Source: Plumapathes pennacea (lineage: Eukaryota > Cnidaria > Anthozoa > Antipatharia > Myriopathidae). From it: a stretch of 64,000 nt of DNA. Numbering within the stretch: the first letter of the stretch is position 1; each line of letters begins with the position of its first letter. Shown here piece by piece: positions 9,740 to 16,897 of this stretch. The notes below the pieces were generated by a model. It did not search any database. It worked only from the letters and a program-made list of their open reading frames with translations, and was not told the DNA's origin. Location: NCBI GenBank assembly GCA_964036295.1, contig OZ038464.1, forward strand, positions 6,434,001-6,498,000. Reading direction: 5' to 3'. The position numbers and the translations under genes are program-made.

Positions 9740-10531
9740 AAAGAAGTCTTCTTTCCAATTTCTTCTGTCCAACTTCTTTCCAATTTCTTTAAGTCCATCT
9801 CCAAGACCTTTTGCCACCTTTGACAAACCTGCCTTGAGATTAGACACTATGCCACCAATGATAGTTCCAACGGCGACCAAAATGCTAACGGCCGACAAAC
9901 CATATTTTTTGAAGATTGCCTTAACTCAATCTTTCAAAGACATTCTTTCTTCAATAATTTCGTTATCTCGCTCTAGCTCTTGATCCTCGTGCTCCAGTTC
10001 TTCTATCTGTTCATCAATTCTTTCTTTCACTAATCCAGAAGTTTCTGGTCTTCTTTCTTTAAAACTTTTGATTTTTTTCTTACTTCTGCTCTCATTAGTT
10101 CATTGTCTTCAATGACTTTTTCTGCTGGGTCACCGAGACTATTCTTTATCATTTTAGGAAGTTTTTCATTCAACTCTCCATCTGCTCCAAATAGACTATG
10201 ATACTTTCCTCTATTTCTATTAAGTCTTACAACGATATCACCATAGTCACCTAATTTAGCCGTGAAGGGAGAGGTTTTTGGGTTGAACCTAGGAAACTTT
10301 GCCGTAATCCTATTCTAAGCTTCGTCATGTCCTCTTTCCATTGGTAATAATGGATGTTTCTGAATCACCACCAAATGATGTTTCTTGAGTATCATGAGTG
10401 TCATGGTGATGCAAAGGATTCAAAGGTGTTTCGCGAGAACTAGTTGGTCTCATTGGAATTTCTTCACCATCCCCATCTCCGTCATGTGTACTAGGATCAA
10501 AAAGATTCTTATCTGGATCTATTTCTGTCAT
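9740..10531 (-). pseudogene. coiled-coil plus glycine-rich membrane protein of the Polinton-like element
   Basis: Starts at ATG 10531 with an acidic, disordered leader (DPDKNLFDPSTHDGDGDGEE). The frame breaks near 10330, and another frame gives FTAKLGDYGDIVVRLNRN. A further shift near 10045 leads to a charged coiled coil (EQIEELEHEDQELERDNEII). Then comes SLKD, an in-frame TGA near 9925, VKAIFKKYG and a hydrophobic Gly-rich segment with AVGTIIGGIV and LSKVAKGLGDGLKEIGKKL. Coiled coil plus amphipathic Gly-rich tail is what minor capsid or membrane-active proteins of Polinton-type elements look like. This role is inferred. At least three breaks; the C-terminus is lost near 9760, where a short internal duplication (CCAATTTCTT) is seen. 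Confidence 0.55.
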
Positions 10532-10560
10532 TTTTGTATGATCTTAGTCATACGAAAATG
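10529..10560 (-). terminator. intergenic hairpin overlapping a start codon
   Basis: Thirteen paired bases (10529-10541 with 10548-10560, one G-T) around loop TCTTAG. The upstream minus-strand gene stops at 10567-10569. The ATG of the next gene (10529-10531) is the last triplet of the hairpin. Confidence 0.5.
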
Positions 10561-10566
10561 TAAAAG

Positions 10567-10966
10567 TCAATAAATTTTTGAGACACCATAAGTCAAACCA
10601 GCTACAGTTAATCCTGTGGATAGCACCGCTCCATTCTCTTGGTGTTTGCTTGGAGAATAATAATCATTGAAATTAGGTTCTCTTAAATTTCCAACTGATT
10701 CATCCGGATGAGTTTTAGCATAGGCCTTTAATGCTTCATCTGTGCTTCGAAAATTATATGAAGCGTTTTGTCTTTTTCTTGTTGCTCTCTCCAAAGTTCT
10801 ATTTTTCCCATTTTTTCTTTCCAATCATTGTAGTCTCTTTCGTATTTCTCAATCGCCAAATCGTGTCTTTTTCTTTCTTCGTCAAAAACTTTGCCAAGTA
10901 ACTACCACCAATAAACACACCTGCGTTTAGTATCGCGCCAATAGCTACAGTTAAAAATGTTGCCAT
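10567..10966 (-). pseudogene. TM protein with basic/acidic helix, Polinton-like element
   Basis: ATG at 10966 (inside a hairpin arm) opens MATFLTVAIGAILNAGVFIGG, a hydrophobic N-terminal segment. After a frame change near 10890 a charged helix follows (RKRHDLAIEKYERDYNDW). A second change near 10790 leads to ALKAYAKTHPDESVG, FNDYYSPSKHQENG and a second hydrophobic C-terminal segment ending GVSKIY-stop at 10567. Two terminal membrane segments flanking a helical middle fits a virion membrane or scaffold protein. Function not shown. Confidence 0.5.
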
Positions 10967-10984
10967 TCTTTTTAGAATGGTAAC
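10959..10984 (-). terminator. intergenic hairpin overlapping a start codon
   Basis: Eleven paired bases (10959-10969 with 10974-10984, one G-T) around a TTTT loop. It starts 10 nt after the stop at 10994-10996 of the upstream minus-strand gene, and one arm contains the ATG (10964-10966) of the next gene. Confidence 0.5.
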
Positions 10985-10993
10985 TTTAACTCT

Positions 10994-11194
10994 TTATATC
11001 AATAATCCAGCGGTGAAACCAAAAAGTGTCATTGCAATGCCTGATATGTTATAAGTATGAATATTCTCCATTATAATCCCATTCAAATCCTTTATTGGTA
11101 TCTGGTTTGTCTTCAATAAATTAATAAGACTTTTCCCAAGCAAAAACCCACATACTGTCACACCTATGATCTTCATTTTGTTAATTATTTTCAT
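10994..11194 (-). CDS. small two-TM protein, Polinton-like element
   Basis: A 66-codon ORF from ATG 11194, chosen because it lies 5 nt after the stop of the preceding gene (11199-11201). Upstream in-frame ATGs overlap that gene. Basic N-terminus (MKIINKMKIIG), first membrane segment VTVCGFLLGKSLINLL, short loop, second segment ISGIAMTLFGFTAGLLI at the very C-terminus. No family recognised. It appears intact. Confidence 0.5.
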   Translation of the reverse strand: MKIINKMKIIGVTVCGFLLGKSLINLLKTNQIPIKDLNGIIMENIHTYNISGIAMTLFGFTAGLLI

Positions 11195-11198
11195 TTTC

Positions 11199-11430
11199 TC
11201 AAGTTGGAATAATTTTTTGATCGATGAGATAATCTCTCGCATAAATGGCTCCAATCATCACTTCTGTCCACTCAACAGCATTCATCAAACTTGCAGAAGG
11301 ATCTGAAGTTACTGCCTTTCTTAAAGCTTTTTTACAGCATAACCAATCCCAGCTGAAATAGCAACCAGAGCAACTGCATCTTTCGCATTACTCACAAGTT
11401 TATTTTCATTGCTCAATTTGGAATGCGAGA
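11199..11430 (-). pseudogene. small hydrophobic protein, frameshifted
   Basis: One frame gives KLVSNAKDAVALVAISAGIG, with a membrane segment. After a frame change in the A-run near 11325 another gives ALRKAVTSDPSASLMNAVEW and ends YLIDQKIIPT-stop. It overlaps the end of the next upstream gene (11445) and is followed 5 nt later by the 10994-11194 gene, so these form one tight unit. Start uncertain. Confidence 0.4.
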
Positions 11431-11444
11431 CACTAATCCTTAAG

Positions 11445-11852
11445 TCATTCCATATCTACGTTGGCCTCGTTCTTAGGCTTTTTCTTAGGTTGAGGAGCAG
11501 GCTTTTCCTCAGCTTTATTTGTTTCTTCAGGTTTTTTCTCAACAATTTCATGTCTAACATCCTTTGGTGGGTAAAAGAATTTATAAGCATGATATATTAC
11601 AAAAGAAGAACCTATCAAACCGGCTGCCATTTGTAATCCATTAGACACGTCTAAAAACCTTAAAGGATTAATTGTTTCCTGATTTTTCTTCAATGCCTCT
11701 CTCACTTCCTTATTCTGTTTTGCTAATGCCTTTCCAGTGGAAACTTTCTTTGGATCTTTCTTTTTCTCAGGTTTTTTCTCGAGGCCATCTGGAACACTTG
11801 TTATTTGATCCACATTATCTAAATTATCTTTAGATTCTGACATAACGTTCAT
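11445..11852 (-). CDS. single-TM lysine-rich protein, Polinton-like element
   Basis: A 135-codon intact ORF from ATG 11852; an internal ATG lies three codons later. Layout: acidic start, basic Lys-rich stretch (residues 27-60), one membrane segment near 73-92 (GLQMAAGLIGSSFVIYHAYK), then a Pro/Lys/Glu-rich tail with KPAPQPKKKPK. The charge pattern suggests an anchored virion or nucleoprotein component, which is inference. A hairpin (11880-11907) lies just upstream. Confidence 0.55.
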   Translation of the reverse strand: MNVMSESKDNLDNVDQITSVPDGLEKKPEKKKDPKKVSTGKALAKQNKEVREALKKNQETINPLRFLDVSNGLQMAAGLIGSSFVIYHAYKFFYPPKDVRHEIVEKKPEETNKAEEKPAPQPKKKPKNEANVDME

Positions 11853-11879
11853 GAAATTGCTAACATATTCTTAAATCAT

Positions 11880-11907
11880 GTTAGCATTTTACTAACAAAA
11901 TGCTAAC
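11880..11907 (-). terminator. intergenic hairpin, perfect 11-bp stem
   Basis: GTTAGCATTTT (11880-11890), loop ACTAAC, AAAATGCTAAC (11897-11907). It sits between the stop at 11923-11925 of one minus-strand gene and the ATG at 11850-11852 of the next. Its TTAGC...ACTAA order resembles the TTAGCGTTACTAA box of the plus-strand genes. Confidence 0.55.
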
Positions 11908-11922
11908 GAAATAAAAACATGT

Positions 11923-12069
11923 TTACTCTTTTTTATCTTTTTGTTCTGATTCATCTTTCTTAGTGCTGTCATTTCCAATAACGTGTTTTCCCACATCAAG
12001 AAGTACTTTGAAAACCGCTACTACGTCACCATATTCCTCTGCTGCCTTAGAAGCATATACGCCAACCAT
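11923..12069 (-). CDS. 48-residue small protein, Polinton-like element
   Basis: A short ORF from an ATG that lies inside a perfect hairpin arm (12064-12090). It reads MVGVYASKAAEEYGDVV, a helical part (VFKVLLDVGKHVIG) and a charged tail KKDESEQKDKKE. Alternative: the C-terminal half of the gene at 12089-12473 separated by a break; the hairpin between them argues for separate genes. Confidence 0.4.
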   Translation of the reverse strand: MVGVYASKAAEEYGDVVAVFKVLLDVGKHVIGNDSTKKDESEQKDKKE

Positions 12070-12090
12070 TCTCCTTAATGGAGAATGGTT
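12064..12090 (-). terminator. intergenic hairpin spanning a stop and a start codon
   Basis: Perfect 11-bp stem AACCATTCTCC / GGAGAATGGTT around TTAAT. On the minus strand the stop TAA of the upstream gene (12089-12091) overlaps one end and the ATG of the next gene (12067-12069) lies in the other arm. A second, looser pairing (AAGGACT with AGTCCTT, 12091-12136) adjoins it. Confidence 0.55.
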
Positions 12091-12473
12091 AAGGACTCCT
12101 TATCGTCAAACGACAAAAAATACAAAGTCCTTTAACAATGCCATCAATAACAACGTCCATTCCCTCACTTACCAATTCCTGCCCTGACTTTTCTTGATAA
12201 AGCTTAAAAATAGTGTATCTCTACATCGCCCATTTTTCTTACATCTATGGCACTCATGTCTTTTCCAACGTATTTCTCCAAACCATCCAGCATAGTGACT
12301 GAAGCAAGAATATCTCTCTTTCTCGTTATTTCTTCTTGGTTGTCACTATTTGGTTCTTCGATCTTATTGTTCTTTTTCCTTGCTTTTGGTTTTGGTTTAG
12401 TTTTTTCTTTCTTTGTAGCTTCTTCATTTTGTCCTTCTTCAAATATAACGTAATTTTCCAGTCTCCATTTCAT
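12089..12473 (-). pseudogene. lysine-rich hypothetical protein, homopolymer frameshift
   Basis: ATG 12473 opens MKWRLENYVIFEEGQN. A Lys/Pro-rich segment (KTKPKPKARKKNNK) and a helical C-terminal part with MLDGLEKYVGKDMSAIDV follow. The frame stops at 12204, and an extra T in the TTTTT run there moves the continuation (KLYQEKSGQELVSEGMDVV) one frame over, to TAA at 12089. Starts 17 nt after the ATPase stop. Family not recognised. Confidence 0.45.
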
Positions 12474-12489
12474 TATAAAGAATCTTTTC

Positions 12490-13150
12490 TTAAGTCGTTT
12501 GTGGAATTTCAATGATACGAAAATGGATGACGAAGAAAGAAACACTACAATGTTTTTCGTTTTTCAAAATTTTACAAATAGTCTTTTTTTCCTTGAGATC
12601 AATTCCTGAACCAAACTTTTTAAAACGTAAATCTGTTCCATCAGATTCTGGTTTGTGAAAAGCTATGATGCATCCAAGATTTTCTCTAAATAGTTTGGCA
12701 ATGCTAGTCAATTGTTGAGTTAGCACCCAAACAGAAACTCCAATATGTCTTCCACTAAATGCGAGGTCAATGAGTTTGCTCGTTCTCTTTTTTACTTCTG
12801 CACTTACTGCACAATCATCAAGAATTAGTAAAACTTTCGTTTGTTTTCCATTTTCATCTGCCTTATTGTCATGAAACAAATCAGAACATACTTCTAAAAA
12901 CTCTTCAACTTCTCCTTCAGCTCTTGGCATCATGACGAAAAAGCACTTGTCTCCCTTAGCGAACCCTTGATAAGTTTTGTTAGCGGCGAAAGTTGGGCAA
13001 ATCAAAACAATAAAGTTAAAAACTATGTCTAAATGGCCCTCTCAAAAAATTGGCCAAGTATTGTGTTTTCCCACAATTAGTAGGACCAGTAATCAAGCAA
13101 TGAAACGGTACTTTAGATTTTAAAGATTCCATCTTTAAAATCCTAATCAT
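12490..13150 (-). pseudogene. A32/FtsK-HerA-type genome packaging ATPase
   Basis: The frame from ATG 13150 (or 13132) holds the Walker A loop GPTNCGKT (13064-13087) and stops at 13023. After a frameshift near 13010-13030 the rest is open from ICPTF: a Walker B strand with VLLILDDCA, then GRHIGVSVWVLTQQLTSI, with the conserved Gln of motif III. These motifs, spacing and pairing with the capsid gene identify the DNA-packaging ATPase of Polinton-type and related viruses, which pumps the genome into the capsid. Length (about 215 residues) fits the family. The frameshift makes it inactive. Confidence 0.8.
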
Positions 13151-13163
13151 ATATTTTTAAATC

Positions 13164-14024
13164 TTATAAAGATGGCTGAATTCTTACATCTTTAACAACT
13201 CCATCACTAACCAAAACCGCCGCATCAGAAACAACAAACACGTGACAATCGACGGTCATAGAAGCGATGCCAGCCACATCAACGACTAATCTCACACCAT
13301 CCTGAGACCTTCCTACCACAATTCCGTCTCCATGAAGATTATTGTCTGGTGTTAATCTCAAATCAACCCACAACGCAAACTTGTCATTATGAAAGTCAAT
13401 TTCCTTGAAATGATCCTCAATGTAATCAAATCTTTTCAAAATCATTGGCCAAACATCCTCTCGTAAAAATCCGTCTGAAAATAACTTGTGTGGAACACCA
13501 TTAATAGAAACTTTAACAAAATTAACAAGAGGATTAACAAACTCCTCAGCTTTTCTCTTACCCAAAGCAAAACCCTTCAAAAATAACAACATAATTCCTT
13601 TCATACAACTTCTTGGTGTATTAATATGAATATTCATCGTGGTTCCAGACAAAATGTCAACTGAAGGAAGTTTCATAAAGTGATGAACATCCTCAAAGTA
13701 AAAAGTTCTCCCACTTTGATAAACGTTACTCGCTTGAAAAGCTAAATTTTGATCCTCAATAGTTGCGTATTCTAATTCTATGTCTTTTAACTCATAACCA
13801 TGTTCTTTAGTATTGTCTGTCATTTTGACTATCGTAGAAGCATGAGATAGCTTTACCTCAAATCTTAGATTTGATTTCAAACCACTTTGATAATACACTC
13901 CATGATCATCTAAAACTGGGTGAGATAGAGGAATGTGATACCTATTATAAGTCGTGTTAGTTTGTTTCATGAGCTTAGTCTCTCCAGATCCTTTCGCCAT
14001 AGCCTTTCTTTTGTCTTCATCCAT
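13164..14024 (-). CDS. major capsid protein, double-jelly-roll type (Polinton-like)
   Basis: Intact 286-codon ORF. Features I match to Polinton/adintovirus-type capsid proteins: an early YNRYHIPLSHPV strand, beta-rich repeats with KDIELEYATIEDQ, a RSCMKGIMLLFLKG strand, VSINGVPHKLFSDG, LWVDLRLTPDNNLHGDG near residue 220, and HVFVVSDAAVLV near the end. It would form the virion lattice. At 286 residues it is shorter than many full Polinton capsid proteins, so the N-terminus or another start may be missing. The ATG at 14024 is preceded by an AT-rich spacer. It neighbours the packaging ATPase with a 13-nt gap, the usual morphogenesis pairing. Confidence 0.7.
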   Translation of the reverse strand: MDEDKRKAMAKGSGETKLMKQTNTTYNRYHIPLSHPVLDDHGVYYQSGLKSNLRFEVKLSHASTIVKMTDNTKEHGYELKDIELEYATIEDQNLAFQASNVYQSGRTFYFEDVHHFMKLPSVDILSGTTMNIHINTPRSCMKGIMLLFLKGFALGKRKAEEFVNPLVNFVKVSINGVPHKLFSDGFLREDVWPMILKRFDYIEDHFKEIDFHNDKFALWVDLRLTPDNNLHGDGIVVGRSQDGVRLVVDVAGIASMTVDCHVFVVSDAAVLVSDGVVKDVRIQPSL

Positions 14025-14035
14025 TATCCCTCTTT

Positions 14036-14869
14036 TTATATGTTCCTCGCACAGTCATGGTACCCATGAAAAAGGTCATATCTGTCTGTATTTCTTCTTA
14101 ATCCTTCAGAGCTCAGTCTATCATCAGCTGAAGCAGTGCTCTTGGTCTGGCTTGGCAAAGTGTCAATACAGGAGGTAAAGCTGAGCAAGGATTTGAAACC
14201 GCTTGCAAAGGAACTTGGTTTAAAATTTCTCAGGAATCAGGATAAGGCCATGCACATTAGAGCGATATCCAGCACCCTCTTAAAAAGGCAACTAGTCGAG
14301 ATTACAAAGCCATTCACTACTGTCTCAAGAGAAGATGTGGTAGTAAAGGTCTAATGTATAATGACATGCACACCAGAGTATATTCTGTATCATTATAGAA
14401 AGACCAGTATTCTCTATCCAATAAGGTCATTTGTTTAAATACTTGCACCCCCATTTTTGTCATTGCCACTCTGAGCATGAAACTAAGTAAAACAAGACAT
14501 GATCCAAGGATCTTATAGGGCATTTATGGTATGTAAATCATTCCAAGTTTTTGGTTGAGTTATATTATATGTGGCCTGTTGCTCTTGATGCATACACTAA
14601 GATTCAATTAATAGTTAGAGTAGTTAAAGTTGTTTATTCAAGAGTACAATATTCATGTTTGTTAAAATTTACACTTCCAATGACAAATTCCAACTTTGTT
14701 TATTTTACAATCCAAGAGTGGTTAATAAATTCCATTGTTGAAAAAGTTGTATTCCAAGTCTGTTTATTTAACAACCCAGGACTGCTTTGTCGGCTTTACC
14801 TCGGTGTACGAACCTCATGAGTGACATCACAAGTGAAGTGCAATTGTTAATTTAAATGGATAATTTAAA
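14036..14869. other. unassigned; one possible exon
   Basis: Plus 14136-14354 reads KLSKDLKPLAKELGLKFLRN and stays open to TAA, which looks protein-like but is not recognised. The remainder to 14869 is AT-rich with repeated TTGTTTATT phrases (14626, 14697, 14760). Confidence 0.3.
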
Positions 14870-15046
14870 TGACTCTCTGGTTGGTTCTCCTGGTTCTCTG
14901 GTTCTCCTGGTTCTCTGGATCTCTGGTTCTCCTGGTTCTCTGGTTCTCCTGGTTCTCTGGTTCTCCTGGTTCTCCGGTTCTCCTGGTTCTCTCGTTCTTC
15001 TGGTTCTCCTGGTTCTCTGGTTCTCCTGGTTCTCCGGTTCTCCACT
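14870..15046. repeat. minisatellite, 9-bp unit CTGGTTCTC
   Basis: About twenty head-to-tail copies of CTGGTTCTC with TCCTGG/TCTCTGG alternation, so an 18-bp higher-order unit is also visible. All frames are open across it (Gly/Ser/Pro/Leu/Val on plus; Glu/Pro/Gly/Arg on minus), which makes spurious ORFs. It ends about 45 bp before the ATG of the transposase-like gene at 15090. Confidence 0.9.
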
Positions 15047-15089
15047 CCAGTCCCCCTTTCTCTCCAGTGCCTCTCGTGGCAAAGAAAAC

Positions 15090-16586
15090 ATGGCGGTTGT
15101 CATGTCTTTGCTCTTTATTCTTTTATTTGCTTTCGTTTGTACGTTCTTGACTTGTTTTGCGATTAACCCAGAACAACCTACGAAGCAATTTATCCAAGTT
15201 GTGCTGGAAAATCATAACAGGGAAGGAATTTCTATATCAGTTGGGCCTTTTCAGGCAATTCCACAAGGACAACACATCAGAGCCAGACTCGGTGTTTGTG
15301 TCGAAGCATTTTTAGTTCCAGATGTATTGCTGTGGGACCCACTCTCATCCTTTCCTGAGCTTTCCTTATTCTGCCGTCATGCGAAGAACAAGGAAAAAGA
15401 GAGTATCTCCATCCCATCAGATGGAAAGATGGTAGCACAGTGCACGACCAACCTCAACTGCTTTATGGCCTGCGCAGTGACGTTTTGTTAGCTGGAAGAG
15501 TTAATCTCTGCAAGAACAAACATCAAATTCTCAGCCATGACCAAAGTATCCTATCTCAAGTGAAAGACGAATTTCAACCACCTTTTGTGCTTTTTTATAG
15601 AGTTGGAGTGACCAGAGAACTATTCGAGTTTTTCACATCCCATATAAGAGCAGGGATGACCATTGCTGACGTGCAGGTATTGTGGCATCAGAGTCTGTTT
15701 GATGAGTACGGATTGAGAAAGTTGTGCTTTCTCAGAGAAAGTAAACAACAACACCAACAATGTGAATTCCCTAGTTTTTTGCCAAAAGGAAAGAAGACAG
15801 GGGAAAAAATAGCAACAGCTTGCTTCACACAAGATTATTTTGCAAAGGAACACTTGTACAGCAGAAGAATGTGCCAGATGACTGCTTCCTGGCTGAGTGC
15901 AGACCACACCTTTAAAGTGTCAGCCAACATTGGATTTTGGTCTAATGGAAAATGGATAAAACTTTATGATAGTTTATTCATCGTTATGAATGAAGTTGGT
16001 GTTGTACTGTCGTGGAGACTTTGCAAGGGAACCAGCTTCAATGGAGTGGAGGATCTGCTGCAACAGCTCAAAGATAGGCTTGAGAGGCAAGGCTGTGGTA
16101 TAAGTCATTTCTTTGTTGATAACTGTTGCCATTGGCGGGCTAAATTGAACTCAATTTTTGACAGTTCTTTGATACTACTTAACCCATTTCATGGGATACA
16201 ATGAGTCACTTTAAAAATCCCAAGGAAGGGAACGCCTTTGAAAAGCCTGAAAGCAGTCATTGGAGTGACAACGAGGTCGTTGGATTGGTGGATTATTCAC
16301 ACTTACCTGGAGCAGAAAATGATGCTAATGATGCTGATGGTGTAACAGAGCCTAATTCAGCAGAGGGCTTGATGACCAAGCTCAATGAATGGTAAAATGG
16401 TGACCATGTGTCAGACTCTTCATCAGATGATGATGATAATTGTCAGAGATAGTCCAGCCAAAAGTGAACTTCCTTTTGCTGAGAGCCAAAAAGAACTGAT
16501 AGACTATTCAAGATCTATGGAAGAGGTTTGCTCATATTTGGAGTCAGCAGGCAAGTTTGAAAATTTTCAACCCAAACATGTAATGT
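15090..16586 (+). pseudogene. DDE-like transposase, 5' part of a transposase/OTU gene
   Basis: From ATG 15090 a hydrophobic start (MAVVMSLLFILLFAF) leads to a domain with AFLVPDVLLWDPLSSFP. The frame shifts near 15450, and 15440-16204 continues with LLYGLRSDVLLAGRV, FDEYGLRKLCFL, ADHTFKVSANIGFW and FFVDNCCHWRAKL. The ADHTF and VDNCC aspartates look like the first two acidic residues of an RNase H-fold transposase. The frame then ends at NPFHGIQ-stop (16204), where the catalytic C-terminal part seems deleted. A linker (16201-16586, one more frame change near 16390) runs straight into the LTR insertion. Family name uncertain; the later OTU and Cys-rich parts recall KDZ-type transposons. Confidence 0.6.
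16582..16586. repeat. target-site duplication TAATG, left copy
   Basis: TAATG abuts the TG of the left LTR and recurs at 21707-21711 directly after the CA of the right LTR. Confidence 0.9.
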
Positions 16587-16879
16587 GAAAGGACTACCCG
16601 CTGACCAACAGTCAGCCCCGAACCACCGCTGACCAACAGTCAGCTCCGAACTACCGCTGAACAAAGTTAGGAAGCGGTCGGCCATTTTGTTGTTCTCCAC
16701 GAGCGAACTCACATGCACGTCAGCGCGTCCCTGTGATTGCGCTTTATTGGTTATTGTAAGTCAGTGACTTGATATATTGATTTCCTGTTATGTTGTTACT
16801 TAGCTCGGCATTCAAATTGTATTGTAGGACTTATCATCGTCGTCATTAAATTTAAAATCACAATCGAGGAGTTTCTTCA
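16587..16879 (+). repeat. 5' LTR, 293 bp
   Basis: Begins TGAAAGGACTACC and ends GAGTTTCTTCA. Matches 21411-21706 with about seven substitutions and a 3-nt indel by eye. Two CCGCTGACCAACAGTCAGC-like repeats lie near its start. Confidence 0.95.
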
Positions 16880-16897
16880 TGATAAGTCAATAACAAC

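Larger units (their letters stand above)
8100..14035. mobile_element. Polinton-like / adintovirus-like element, partial and decayed
   Basis: A compact, AT-rich block with almost no space between genes. Three pieces lie on the plus strand at its left end and about ten on the minus strand. Hallmarks are a capsid-type protein (13164-14024) next to an A32-like packaging ATPase (12490-13150), together with several one- or two-TM small proteins. This is the morphogenesis half of a Polinton/Maverick-type virus-like element. Protein-primed polymerase B, retroviral-like integrase and adenoviral-type protease were looked for and not found, and no terminal inverted repeats were seen, so it is truncated or a reduced relative. 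Most genes carry frameshifts or stops, so it is an old endogenous copy. Confidence 0.7.

Noticed and set aside
8100..14035. Alternative genetic code with TGA read as an amino acid (TGA at 9472 and about 9925)
   Set aside because: Other genes of the same element end at TGA and there are frameshifts nearby; CGA or TGG to TGA mutation in a decaying copy is simpler.
14827..15103. ORFs rich in Glu-Pro-Gly-Arg or Gly-Ser-Pro-Leu (collagen-like look)
   Set aside because: They come from the CTGGTTCTC minisatellite; periodicity is of the DNA, with no Gly-X-Y register kept.
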